Positions 56,274 to 64,000 of a stretch of 64,000 nt of DNA are shown piece after piece (the first letter of the stretch is position 1; each line of letters opens with the position of its first letter). The notes below the pieces were generated by a model. The model searched no databases, had not been told where the DNA came from, and worked only from the letters and a program-made list of their open reading frames with translations. Source of the DNA: Kribbella pratensis. Lineage in GTDB: Bacteria; Actinomycetota; Actinomycetes; Propionibacteriales; Kribbellaceae. Location: assembly GCF_004365355.1 (NCBI RefSeq), contig NZ_SODP01000002.1, positions 489,741 to 553,740 of the forward strand, read 5' to 3'. Position numbers and translations under genes: made by a program.

Positions 56274-57590
56274 ATGATTCCGCTTCACGGGATCGGGGGG
56301 CGGCAGGATCTGCCGGTTCCGTTCGGGTTGGCGGTGGGTGGCGCCGCGGTCGCGGTGACGCTCTCGTTCGTCGTCCTCGGGCTGGCGTGGCGGAGTCCGA
56401 AGTACCGCGGCAATGCCTCCGGGAAGCCGTTGCCTGCCGCAATCACCAGGACGGTGGACGCGGGCTGGTTCCGCTGGATCGTCCGCGTGGTCGGGCTGGC
56501 GATCTTCCTGTACGCGATGGTGTCGCTGATGTTCGGCGTGGACCGGCTGACGAACCCGATCTTCGGCTTCATCTACATCCTGGTCTGGGTCGGGCTGGTA
56601 CCGATCTCGATCGTGTTCGGCCCGGTCTGGCGGACGCTGAACCCGCTGCGCACGCTCCACCTCCTCCTCTCGAAGGCCCTTCGCCAGCCGCCGTCGAAAG
56701 GCCTGCTCGAGCTCCCAGCGTGGGTAGGTCTGTGGCCGGCCGCGCTCGGCATCTTCGCGTTCACCTGGCTCGAGCTGGTTGCACCGGACCGCGCGACGAT
56801 CCCGGTGCTGCAGGCCTGGATCGCGCTGTACGTCGTGATCACGATGTTCGGGGCGATCCTGTTCGGCGACCGCTGGTTCGCGCAGGGCGACCCGTTCGAG
56901 GTCTACGCCACGCTGATGTCGCGGTTGTCCCCGTGGGGTCGTCGCACCGACGGCGCTCTCGTCGTACGGCGTCCGCTCGAGAACCTCGACGGGCTGAAAC
57001 CGCAACCGGGCCTCGTCGGCATGGTCGCAGCCCTGCTCGGCTCCACGGCGTACGACGGATTCTCGAACTCGTCGACCTGGATCGGCTGGGCGCAGAACCA
57101 GGACATCTCGATGACGTGGCTCGGGACAGCCGCGCTGACCGTCTTCATCCTGTTCGTCCTCGGCACCTACTCCGGCGCCACTGTCCTCGCCGGCCGGTTG
57201 TCCGACAGTTCGCGGACGTCGCTTCCCGGCCTGTTCGCGCACTCCCTCATACCGATCGCCTTCGGGTACGTCGTCGCGCACTACCTGACGCTGTTCATCC
57301 TGGAAGGCCAACGGACGCTGATCTACCTCAGCGACCCGCTCAGCAACGGCGCGAACATCTTCGGGACCGGCCTCCTTGCCGTGAACACCGGCATCACCAA
57401 CCACAGCACGGCGATCGCGGTCACCCAGGTCCTCGCGGTGGTCTGCGGCCACTTGCTCGGCGTCGTCTCGGCCCACGACCGCGCGGTCGCGCTGTTCCCG
57501 CGCGCCAAGGCGCTAGCCGGCCAGATCCCGCTGCTCGTTGTCATGGTCGGCTACACCTGCGGCGGCCTGCTCCTACTGTTCTCTTCGTGA
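56274..57590 (+). CDS. Polytopic membrane protein (annotated as fenitrothion hydrolase in relatives)
   Basis: A 438-residue membrane protein with about ten to eleven hydrophobic helices. The start, HGIGGRQDLPVPFGLAVGGA, matches a widely conserved actinobacterial family that is sometimes labelled fenitrothion hydrolase; I see no hydrolase motif and regard its role as unknown. Charged loops such as NPLRTLHLLLSKALR lie between helices. A conserved His in FAHSLIPIAFGYVVAHYLT and in VVCGHLLGVVSAHDRA could bind metal. The preceding cupredoxin-like lipoprotein hints at a copper or redox role. An ATG ten codons earlier lies in repeat-like DNA. Confidence 0.68.
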   Translation: MIPLHGIGGRQDLPVPFGLAVGGAAVAVTLSFVVLGLAWRSPKYRGNASGKPLPAAITRTVDAGWFRWIVRVVGLAIFLYAMVSLMFGVDRLTNPIFGFIYILVWVGLVPISIVFGPVWRTLNPLRTLHLLLSKALRQPPSKGLLELPAWVGLWPAALGIFAFTWLELVAPDRATIPVLQAWIALYVVITMFGAILFGDRWFAQGDPFEVYATLMSRLSPWGRRTDGALVVRRPLENLDGLKPQPGLVGMVAALLGSTAYDGFSNSSTWIGWAQNQDISMTWLGTAALTVFILFVLGTYSGATVLAGRLSDSSRTSLPGLFAHSLIPIAFGYVVAHYLTLFILEGQRTLIYLSDPLSNGANIFGTGLLAVNTGITNHSTAIAVTQVLAVVCGHLLGVVSAHDRAVALFPRAKALAGQIPLLVVMVGYTCGGLLLLFSS

Positions 57591-58330
57591 TGTACACGCC
57601 CGCCGACCGCTCGGCCCTGCGCGACGCACTGGTCGCGCGGGCCCGAGCGGATGCGCGGATCACTGGCGCCGCGCTGACCGGATCCGCCGCAGTCGGAGCG
57701 GAGGACGAGTGGTCGGACATCGATCTGTCCTTCGGCCTCGCAGCCGACGCGGACCAGTCCGACACTGTCGCTGACTGGACCTCGACGATGTACGCCGAGC
57801 ACGGCGCCATCCACCACACGGATGTGTGGTCAGGCCGAACGATCTACCGAGTCTTCCTGCTCGACTCCACGCTCCAGGTCGACATCGCCTTCGCCCCGAG
57901 CGGAGCATTCGGGGCTCTGGGGCCGACCTTCCACCTGCTGTTCGGTGAGGCCGTCGAGCAGCCCGCCGGCAGTTCGCCGAAGCCGGTCGACCTGATCGGT
58001 ATGGGCTGGCTGTACGCATTGCATGCGCGCTCGAGCATCGCCCGCGGCAAGGCGTGGCAGGCGGAGTACATGATCAGCGGAGTACGGGATCACGTGCTGA
58101 TGCTGATGTGCCTGCGCCACGGCGTACCGCACTCCCAGGGTCGCGGTCTGCATTTGTTGCCTGCGGCCACCACTTCGGCGGTCGAGCCGACGCTGGTGCG
58201 ATCGCTCGACACGGCCGAGTTGCAGCGAGCCTTCCGCGCGAGCGTCGACGTACTGCTGGCCGAGATAGCCGAGGTCGACCCCGAGCTGGCGGTCAGGCTG
58301 ACTCGGACGTTGCGGGAGCTGACGGCTTAG
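57590..58330 (+). CDS. Nucleotidyltransferase-domain protein
   Basis: A 246-residue protein with a polymerase-beta-like nucleotidyltransferase core: GAALTGSAAVGAEDEWSDID holds the GS motif and two metal-binding Asp/Glu, and LQVDIAFAP supplies the third Asp. The C-terminal half is helical (LYALHARSSIARGKAWQAEY), like kanamycin-nucleotidyltransferase or minimal-NT/HEPN-type partners fused in one chain. The target is unknown; small molecules or tRNA are possible. ATG overlaps the previous stop. The 3' end overlaps the convergent GT87 gene by 38 bases. Confidence 0.8.
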   Translation: MYTPADRSALRDALVARARADARITGAALTGSAAVGAEDEWSDIDLSFGLAADADQSDTVADWTSTMYAEHGAIHHTDVWSGRTIYRVFLLDSTLQVDIAFAPSGAFGALGPTFHLLFGEAVEQPAGSSPKPVDLIGMGWLYALHARSSIARGKAWQAEYMISGVRDHVLMLMCLRHGVPHSQGRGLHLLPAATTSAVEPTLVRSLDTAELQRAFRASVDVLLAEIAEVDPELAVRLTRTLRELTA

Positions 58331-59528
58331 GCAGGCTGCGGCTGGTGACGGCGAGCAGGATGAACGCGATCATCCCGACAATCAGGTGCGAGTTGCCCGG
58401 GATCGACTGCCAGAAGGTCCAGCTGAGCTCGCGGTCGTCGCGGTACGGGACCCACCAGATCGAGCGCAGTACGAACAGGCCGTAGAACAGGACGCCCGTG
58501 ACCACGGCCGGGTTCAGGCCCCAGACGCGGTTGACGCCGCGGATCAGGCTGACGCCGAGCGGGATGATCCAGACCCAGTGGTGGCTCCACGAGATCGGCG
58601 ACGCGTACAGGACCGCCAACGCCATCACCGAGATCGCGGTGACGCGCTCGTCGGCCAGCCAGTAGCGCCGGGCCAGCCACAGCACGAGCAGCCCGAAGAC
58701 GACCGAGATCACGAACCACGTCGGCTGCACCCAGCCCGCGTCGTTGCCGATCCGGTGCAGGAAGCCGTTGAACGACTGGTTGCCCGTGTACGCGATCCCG
58801 CCGACGCGGTTCGCGTCCAGGATCACGTCGGTCCAGTATCGCCACGACTGGTGCGGCACGATCGCGAACCCGATCGCCATCGTCGCCAGCAGGCCCAGTA
58901 CGGCGTTGCGCAGCGCCCGCCACTGCTTCGTCACGATCAGCAGCGCGAGGAACGGCAGCGGGGTCAGCTTGACGCCGATCGTCACTCCGAGCCAGAAACC
59001 CCGCAGCCGCGCGTTGTTCGGCCGGACCAGATCCAGCAAGATCATTGCGGTGAGCAACAGGTTGATCTGGCCGAACTGGATCGTCTGCCAGACCGGCTCG
59101 AGCAGCAGCGACAGCGCGGTCAGCGCAATCAGCACCGCCGTCCGCTTCCGCTGGGTGAAGAACGACCAGAACGTCTTGGTCAGGCTGGCTCGCCACAGCG
59201 CGGTGATGCAGAGCACCGAGATCGTGGTCCACGCCACCAGCGCGACACCCCACGGTACGGCGGCCAGCGGGACCATCGCGATCGCGGCGAACGGCGGGTA
59301 CGTGAACGGGAGGTTCGAGCCGCCTGGCAGTTTCGCGTCGTACAGCGAGTCGCCGTGCAGGAGGACCGAACCGCCCATCCGGTACACACGCAGGTCGATC
59401 ATGCCGCCGTACAGGTGCGCGATCCAGGCGCCGACGGCGACCAACGCGGCGCAGGCGAGAACGCCGATGACGATACTGCGGCGGCCGGCGGGACGAGTCG
59501 GGGAGGAGGGAGGGGTGGTCACGGTCAC
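58293..59528 (-). CDS. GT87-family membrane glycosyltransferase (DUF2029)
   Basis: A 411-residue polytopic GT-C glycosyltransferase with about ten helices. GT87 enzymes such as PimE use polyprenyl-phosphate mannose outside the membrane; the expected catalytic Asp in the first outer loop is in YGGMIDLRVYRMGG. NLPFTYPPFAAIAM, WLGVTIGVKLTPL and PISWSHHWVWIIPLG are further family marks. The GTG at 59528 overlaps the HAD gene stop as GTGA. Mannosylation of lipids or glycans is inferred. Confidence 0.84.
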   Translation of the reverse strand: MTVTTPPSSPTRPAGRRSIVIGVLACAALVAVGAWIAHLYGGMIDLRVYRMGGSVLLHGDSLYDAKLPGGSNLPFTYPPFAAIAMVPLAAVPWGVALVAWTTISVLCITALWRASLTKTFWSFFTQRKRTAVLIALTALSLLLEPVWQTIQFGQINLLLTAMILLDLVRPNNARLRGFWLGVTIGVKLTPLPFLALLIVTKQWRALRNAVLGLLATMAIGFAIVPHQSWRYWTDVILDANRVGGIAYTGNQSFNGFLHRIGNDAGWVQPTWFVISVVFGLLVLWLARRYWLADERVTAISVMALAVLYASPISWSHHWVWIIPLGVSLIRGVNRVWGLNPAVVTGVLFYGLFVLRSIWWVPYRDDRELSWTFWQSIPGNSHLIVGMIAFILLAVTSRSLPKPSAPATSESA

Positions 59529-60196
59529 GTCAGGTCGGCTCCGAACAGGGTTTCCAGCGCTCGCCGGGTCTCGTCGTACTCGGTGTGAAGAATCGCGGTC
59601 ATGCCGACCGCGCGGGCGCCGTCGACGTTCAGTTGCAGGTCGTCGATGAAGACGCACTCCGCCGGCTCCAGGTTCAGCCGGCGGGCGGCGAGCAGGAAGA
59701 TCTCCGGCTCGGGCTTGCGCAGCCCGACCTCACCGGAGATGACGATGTCGTCGAACATCCCGTCCCAGGTGTCGCGGGGATAGGTATTGCCCCACGAGTT
59801 CGACAGCAGGGCGGTCTTGATCCCGCGCTCGTGGGCGCGGCGGACCAGCCCGGACATCGCGGGCTGGTGCTCGAAATGCGCGAACATCCGCTCGATCAGG
59901 CCCTCGGCCGGCACCGGCGTACCGTCGCGGCGGACGAGCATCGAGGCCAGCTTCCGCTCGAAATCGGGGACGGCGATCTGGCCGCGCTCGAGCGCGTGCA
60001 CCGGGTTGAGCTCCGCCTCCGCGGCGGCGTCCTCGGGCGACCGGGCCGGCAGCCATTTCAGCACTGCTTCGAGGTAGGAGTCGAAGTCGAAATCGTCCAC
60101 CTCGGCCCAGCGCCGCAGTGCCGCTTCCAGCCCGGAGGTGAGTACGCCGCCCCAGTCCACCAACAGACCACGCGGCACCACCTGGACCTCAACCAT
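59525..60196 (-). CDS. HAD-family hydrolase
   Basis: A 223-residue HAD-superfamily IA protein. Motif I is LLVDWGGVLTS: the nucleophile Asp is present but the usual second Asp is Gly, as in the DxGGV subgroup that includes epoxide-hydrolase N-terminal and YihX-like proteins. Motif II is TALLSNSWG, motif III is the Lys in LRKPEPEIF, and motif IV is CVFIDDLQLNVDGA. A helical cap lies at about 25-100. The substrate is unknown. It is coupled to the GT87 gene by GTGA. Confidence 0.86.
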   Translation of the reverse strand: MVEVQVVPRGLLVDWGGVLTSGLEAALRRWAEVDDFDFDSYLEAVLKWLPARSPEDAAAEAELNPVHALERGQIAVPDFERKLASMLVRRDGTPVPAEGLIERMFAHFEHQPAMSGLVRRAHERGIKTALLSNSWGNTYPRDTWDGMFDDIVISGEVGLRKPEPEIFLLAARRLNLEPAECVFIDDLQLNVDGARAVGMTAILHTEYDETRRALETLFGADLT

Positions 60197-60261
60197 GCCC
60201 GCAAGCCTACTCAGGCGGGGGCTGTCATCACGCTTCCGGCCCCGGCCCTCACTCCCCGTGG

Positions 60262-61056
60262 TCAGTGGTTGTACTCGATGGTGACGTCGCCGGAGGAGGT
60301 CTTCGCCTGGATGGTCCGGGTGGCGTTCGGGTCGATCTTCACGTTGGCCGATTCGTCGCCGGAAGAGGTCTTCGTGTCGACCTTGTACGCCTCGTCGCCG
60401 GACGGGATCCGGATCGACACGTCACCCGAGCTCGACTTCGCCTCGACCGACTGCGGAGCGACGGAGAAGTCCAGCGAGGCGCTGCCGGAGCTGCTGTGCG
60501 TTGTCACGGACGTCGCGGTCAGTCCGTCCGCCTCGACATCTCCCGAGCTCGACTCGAGCTGCAACGGTCCCCCGACGTCGTGCACGTCGATGTCGCCGGA
60601 ACTGGTCTTCACCTCGGCGCCGCCGGAGAATCCGGTGACCGTCACGTTCCCGCTGCTGCTCTCGACGGTGAGCTTCAGATCCCGCGGGACTGTGAGCACG
60701 TAGCTGGTCTTGCAGCCGAACGACAGGAACCCGCAGCCGCCGCTGTTCAGCTCGAGCTTTCCCTCGTCCGCGTGATACTTCTCCTTCGGGTCCGAGCCGA
60801 ACACGTTCCGCTCGAACTGCCGATCGATCTTCACCTCGGTCCCGTCGCCGGGCCGTACTTCGACCTCTGCCGCGCCGCCCTTGACCAGCAGCGAGTCGCC
60901 CTGCACCGGGTAGCTCTCCTGGCTGGACTTGGTGCCCTCGGTCAGCCCGGTGAGCGCCCAGTACGCGCCACCGAGGATGAGGGCGACCGAGATTGCAATC
61001 CCGTAGCGACGGTTCGTGCTCATCGAGCTCGGCGGCCGGCCCTGGACATCGGACAT
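60262..61056 (-). CDS. DUF4097-family beta-helical membrane-anchored protein
   Basis: A 264-residue protein with one N-terminal membrane helix (about 18-37, YGIAISVALILGGAYWALTG) and a repetitive beta region outside the membrane. The repeat is an S-S-S/G-G-D/N-V turn every 18-25 residues (ESSSGNVTV, KTSSGDIDV, ESSSGDVEA, KSSSGDVSI, KTSSGDVTI), the mark of DUF4097 putative adhesin solenoids. A Cys pair sits in GGCGFLSFGCKTS. ATG at 61056 follows GCAGGGAGAGTC; a later ATG at 61023 is possible. Function is unknown. Confidence 0.8.
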   Translation of the reverse strand: MSDVQGRPPSSMSTNRRYGIAISVALILGGAYWALTGLTEGTKSSQESYPVQGDSLLVKGGAAEVEVRPGDGTEVKIDRQFERNVFGSDPKEKYHADEGKLELNSGGCGFLSFGCKTSYVLTVPRDLKLTVESSSGNVTVTGFSGGAEVKTSSGDIDVHDVGGPLQLESSSGDVEADGLTATSVTTHSSSGSASLDFSVAPQSVEAKSSSGDVSIRIPSGDEAYKVDTKTSSGDESANVKIDPNATRTIQAKTSSGDVTIEYNH

Positions 61057-61168
61057 GACTCTCCCTGCGGGTCGAAGTACTGCCAACCCTGGCACATCGT
61101 CGGCGGGCTGTCGGCGGGGTTATCCCCTGGTTCCCCACCGATCCGACCCTGACTTCCGGGGCACCGGC

Positions 61169-62440
61169 TCAGGCCGGCACGAGGTGCTTGACGACGGTGG
61201 CCGCCAGTTGCTGGAACGCCTTGCGGAGCTTGCTCGACTTGGCCGCTTCCGCGAGGCTGCGGCCGTGGGACATGGCGGTGTCGACGGCGTTCAAGTCGTA
61301 CGGCAGGAGGGCGGCCGGCTCGATGCCGGCGTACTGACCGAGGGCCTCGGCGGCGGCGGCTCCGGGTGCTCCGCCGAGCGCGCCGGAGCGGAGCCGGTTC
61401 ACCACGACGCGGACGTTCGTCGACGGTACGACGGTGCGCACCTCGTGGACCGCCCGGATCAACCGCGTCAGCCCGACCGGATCCGCCGTACCGACGATCA
61501 TCACCTCGTCGGCCTGCTCCAGCGTCGCGACCGTCGCGCCGTTGCGCCGCGGGGCCAGCGAATCGAACGAGATCTCCTCATCAGTCTCGATGCAGAACCC
61601 GACGTCGACCACCGTGACCGGCGCGAGCTCCCGCGCCGTCGACCAGATCGCCTCGATCGCTGCCGGTCGCAGCTCCGTCCACCGGTCGGCCCGGCTGAGC
61701 CCGGTCAGCACCAGCAGGTGCGGCGCGACCTGTCGCGCGTACCTCGCGAGCGTGATCATGTCTAGCGAACCATTCGACGCCGAGCGCGCCGCGGCGGCCA
61801 GCCCGGAGGTCTCGTCGAGCATCCCTAGCATCTGCGCGACGGTCCCGCCGTACACATCGGCGTCGGCGAGCAGCGTGGGCACGCCCTTCACGGCCAGCTC
61901 GGACGCGAGGTTGACCGCGACCGTCGTCCGGCCCGGCGCGCCGGTCGGGCCCCAGACGGCGATCATCCGGCCGGCGCCCTGGGAGTACGGCGGTGGGTCG
62001 TAGTTGACGGCACTCTCCGGGGTGAGCGGCACGAATCCGCCGGAGAAGTGCGCGGTCGAGATCTCCGGGCCGGACTCGACGGCCTCGGTCACCGCACGGC
62101 CGAGGTCGGTCGGACTGACGTCGGCGGGGAGGATCCGCTCGATGCCCATCCGGCTGAGCCTGTCCTCCGGGCCGAAGGGCGCACCGGTCTCCGTCGGGTC
62201 GACCAGTGCGAGCACGGCGATTCCGCGCGCGTGCAGTGCGGCGACGGCGTCGGAGGACAGCCGGGCTAGGGCGTCAGCCAGCAGCACGGCACGGGCCTGA
62301 CCGCTCGCGGCGGCAGCCATCACGTCGGCGATGTCGACACAGCGCCGTACGACCTTGATCCCTGGTGCGCGCTCGGTCCGCTGGACGACATCGGCCTCCC
62401 AGGGCGCGCCGGTGACGGCGAGTAGGACCGGGATCGACAT
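61169..62440 (-). CDS. CpaE/TadZ-like ParA-superfamily ATPase
   Basis: A 423-residue protein with an N-terminal receiver-like domain lacking a phospho-site (about 1-130) and a C-terminal MinD/ParA ATPase (about 160-420). The P-loop is WGPTGAPGRTTVAVNLA, a deviant Walker A in which the signature Lys positions are Pro/Arg; Walker A' Asp is in LLADADVYGG and Walker B in VTVVDVGF. CpaE proteins position Flp/Tad pilus machines. It is coupled to the SAF-domain gene upstream. No cpaF or tadB/tadC follows, so its partner machinery must lie elsewhere or differ. Confidence 0.82.
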   Translation of the reverse strand: MSIPVLLAVTGAPWEADVVQRTERAPGIKVVRRCVDIADVMAAAASGQARAVLLADALARLSSDAVAALHARGIAVLALVDPTETGAPFGPEDRLSRMGIERILPADVSPTDLGRAVTEAVESGPEISTAHFSGGFVPLTPESAVNYDPPPYSQGAGRMIAVWGPTGAPGRTTVAVNLASELAVKGVPTLLADADVYGGTVAQMLGMLDETSGLAAAARSASNGSLDMITLARYARQVAPHLLVLTGLSRADRWTELRPAAIEAIWSTARELAPVTVVDVGFCIETDEEISFDSLAPRRNGATVATLEQADEVMIVGTADPVGLTRLIRAVHEVRTVVPSTNVRVVVNRLRSGALGGAPGAAAAEALGQYAGIEPAALLPYDLNAVDTAMSHGRSLAEAAKSSKLRKAFQQLAATVVKHLVPA

Positions 62441-63099
62441 CAGCCGGCCTTCCGGACCAGGGTGGGCTCACCGGCGCCGAGTGCGGTCAGCGCGGCCGGG
62501 ATGCGGGGCAGGTCGGCCGCGGTCAGCCCGATCAACACCTGGCGTCTGGCTGTGCTGCCCGCGACGCCCTTGACCGAGTCGATCTGCAGCACGCGGACAC
62601 TGCTCCACAACGGTCTCGCGGGCTGGCCCTCCTCCTTCGGCACCACCCAGACGTCGACGATGTCGCCGACCGCGGTGTCGGACGGGAGACGGCCGGTCGC
62701 GACGGACAGCGGGAGCTCGGTGCGGTCCTGGTCGGACTTGGCGACGGCCGCGTCCTTCGGCAGGAACTCGCCCTGGTCGATCGCCCGGCCGACGACCAGG
62801 CCCTTCACGTCGGCGTCGGCGGCGAGATAACGCTCGGAGTCGTTGGTGCTGGTGAAGCGGACCCGGACCGCGGTCAGGTCGTCGTCGGTCAGCGGGACGC
62901 CGACCTTGAGGTCGTGTTTGGCGGCCCAGATCGTCGTGGTGTCGTCGGCCGACGACAGCAGCTTCGCGCCGGCCAGCGCGGTGACGGCGACGAGCAGCAC
63001 GCCGAGGACGAGCCGACCGTCCTTCCACCGGGCCTTGCGGTTGCGCTGGGCCGGGGCGGACGGCGCCCCGAATCCACTTCGCACGGCTGTCTCGACCAC
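62440..63099 (-). CDS. SAF-domain protein (CpaB/RcpC-like)
   Basis: A 219-residue protein with a basic N-terminus, one membrane helix (about 31-48, VLGVLLVAVTALAGAKLL) and a SAF domain outside (about 57-115, WAAKHDLKVGVPLTDDDLTA ... VVGRAIDQGEFL). It resembles the CpaB subunit of Flp/Tad pili, though its C-terminal half is short. Its stop overlaps the CpaE-like ATG by one base, and it is divergent from the small HTH gene. Confidence 0.8.
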   Translation of the reverse strand: MVETAVRSGFGAPSAPAQRNRKARWKDGRLVLGVLLVAVTALAGAKLLSSADDTTTIWAAKHDLKVGVPLTDDDLTAVRVRFTSTNDSERYLAADADVKGLVVGRAIDQGEFLPKDAAVAKSDQDRTELPLSVATGRLPSDTAVGDIVDVWVVPKEEGQPARPLWSSVRVLQIDSVKGVAGSTARRQVLIGLTAADLPRIPAALTALGAGEPTLVRKAG

Positions 63100-63267
63100 G
63101 TCGTCTCCCCAGTCAATCGATCGTTCTCGGGCGACATTCTGCCTGGTTCGCGATCGCGGCGTGAACGGTCATCCACAGGCAGTCACAGGCTGGGGACAAA
63201 CCCGCTCATCCATCCGCCAACCGTGGCAAACTGAAACAACCAGCCACTATGTGAAGGAGTCCGACGG

Positions 63268-63516
63268 ATGCCGGGTCCCCGCTTCCTCCAGCTCGCCGAC
63301 GTCGCCGAGGTGCTCAACATCTCCGCCAACCAGGTCTACGCGCTGGTCCGCCGCGGCGACATCCCCGCAGTCAAGATCGGCGGTCGAGGCCAGTGGCGGG
63401 TCGAGTCGACCGAGCTCGAGAAGTACATAGAACGCCTCTACACCGAAACCAAAGACTTCATCGAAGCCCACCCCTTCGGCGAAGAAGCCGAAACCCCAGA
63501 GGACGCCCAGCTGTAG
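63268..63516 (+). CDS. BldC-like/excisionase-fold HTH protein
   Basis: An 82-residue MerR-type winged-helix protein: LQLADVAEVLNISANQVYAL is the helix-turn-helix and VRRGDIPAVKIGGRGQWRV the wing, followed by an acidic tail. It is the size of BldC, a developmental regulator that binds direct repeats in tandem, and of phage excisionases; no phage genes are near, so a BldC-like regulator is preferred. GTGAAGGAG lies upstream of the ATG. It is divergent from the CpaB/CpaE-like pair, which may be its target. A 26-bp tandem repeat starts 23 bases after its stop. Confidence 0.86.
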   Translation: MPGPRFLQLADVAEVLNISANQVYALVRRGDIPAVKIGGRGQWRVESTELEKYIERLYTETKDFIEAHPFGEEAETPEDAQL

Positions 63517-63538
63517 CCGGCCCGATCGCACCAGCGGG

Positions 63539-63876
63539 CTGGCGCTGGTGCGTGCCCAGACAGGCTGGAGCTGGTACGCGCCTAGGCGAGCTGGCGCAGG
63601 TGCCTGCCTGGGCGGGCTGGCGCAGGTACGCGCCCGGGCCGGCTGGCGCAGGTACGCGCCCAGGCGGACTGGCGCAGGTCCGCGCCCAGGCGGACTGGCG
63701 CAGGTCCGCGCCCAGGCGGACTGGCGCAGGTACGTGCCCAGGCCGGCTGGCGCCGGTACGCGCCCAGGCGGATTGGCGCAGGTGCGTGCCTGGGCGGGCT
63801 GGCGCCGGTAGGTGCCCAGGCCGGCTGAAGGAGGTGCGCGCCTAGGCGGGCTGGCGCAGGTGCGTGCCTTGGGGGG
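63539..63876. repeat. 13-unit 26-bp tandem repeat
   Basis: Thirteen contiguous 26-bp units with no gaps, beginning CTGGCGCAGGTACGCGCC in the consensus and ending CAGGCGGA or a close variant. Most units contain GGCGC and GCGCC arms around a six-base loop, extended by CTGG/CCAG with one bulge, so each can fold as a small hairpin. Middle units (63643-63720) are nearly identical; end units are more diverged. The period is not a multiple of three, which argues against coding. Confidence 0.92.
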
Positions 63877-63912
63877 CTGGCACACGACGTGGGGGCTGGA
63901 GACAGGCAATAA

Positions 63913-63972
63913 CCTGTGTCGGCCCACGAGTTCCTGTTTCAGCCCACGAGTTCCTGTGTCAGGCCTCGGCTG
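63913..63972. repeat. Short 20-bp tandem repeat
   Basis: Two 20-bp copies of CCTGTGTCGGCCCACGAGTT (63913-63932, 63933-63952, three differences at most) and a partial third (63953-63972) follow the 26-bp array. The rest of 63877-64000 shows no gene I can support. Confidence 0.7.
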
Positions 63973-64000
63973 TCAGGGGCGGAGCTGTCAGCGACGGCGG

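Noticed and set aside
63268..63516. Excisionase of an integrated element
   Set aside because: No integrase, attachment-site duplication or phage gene was seen; the divergent CpaB/CpaE-like genes suit a BldC-like regulator better.
63539..63876. Possible CRISPR array
   Set aside because: Units are contiguous with no unique spacers between them, and no cas gene is present.
63247..63927. Open frames of 150-226 codons running through the 26-bp tandem repeat on both strands
   Set aside because: A 26-bp period keeps several frames open at once with a 26-residue periodic, Arg/Ala/Pro-rich product; there is no good ribosome site and the plus-strand frame begins inside the HTH gene.

Overview
The window is high-GC DNA with dense, often translationally coupled genes, many GTG starts, and the NrtR, GntR/FadR, IclR, PruA, Ku and WS/DGAT families typical of soil Actinomycetota. 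The large sugar-scavenging content and the GH87, GH95 and GH76 enzymes suggest a Nocardioidaceae/Kribbella-like chromosome. That placement is inference from gene content; there is no rRNA, and I saw no tRNA, CRISPR array, insertion sequence or prophage gene.

Layout: (1) 1-9019, an L-fucose region: two fucosidases (GH29, cut by the window edge, and GH95), a binding protein with two LplB/LplC-type permeases, and a divergent L-fuconate dehydratase with a FadR-type regulator. (2) 8953-13101, NAD synthesis: an NrtR-like regulator divergent from nadC-nadA-nadB. (3) 13176-17408, a Bax-inhibitor-like membrane protein and a 1172-residue secreted GH87-type alpha-1,3-glucanase. (4) 17606-23960, the most unusual block: an ECF sigma factor, an overlapping small acidic protein, a TPR-CHAT (caspase-like) protein, a cytosolic subtilase and small unknown proteins. 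(5) 24026-31134, a fructan region: LacI regulator with two identical operators, binding protein, two permeases and two GH32-type enzymes. (6) 32261-41960, aromatic catabolism: a pca operon (F-D-I-J) facing away from a LysR gene, and an IclR-controlled operon for a two-component flavin monooxygenase plus catA-catB-catC. Together they could take a phenol to 3-oxoadipate and then to acetyl-CoA and succinyl-CoA. (7) 41957-51885, mixed housekeeping genes: two-component system, tryptophan 2,3-dioxygenase, secreted GH76 mannanase, lipase, TetR and PruA. (8) 52107-55544, a minus-strand operon of a WS/DGAT acyltransferase, an unknown protein, Ku and a glyoxalase-fold protein. (9) 55712-63516, membrane and envelope genes: cupredoxin lipoprotein, polytopic membrane protein, nucleotidyltransferase, GT87 mannosyltransferase-like protein, HAD hydrolase, DUF4097 protein, CpaE-like ATPase, SAF/CpaB-like protein and a BldC-like HTH protein. 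(10) 63539-63876, a 13-unit, 26-bp tandem repeat followed by a short 20-bp repeat.

Both sugar transporters lack their own ATPase gene, as is usual for actinobacterial sugar importers served by a shared MsiK-type ATPase. Only one gene-free stretch exceeds 300 bases (63517-64000), and it holds the tandem repeats. Coding starts were chosen from ribosome-binding sites and family lengths; several are uncertain by a few codons and this is stated where it matters.
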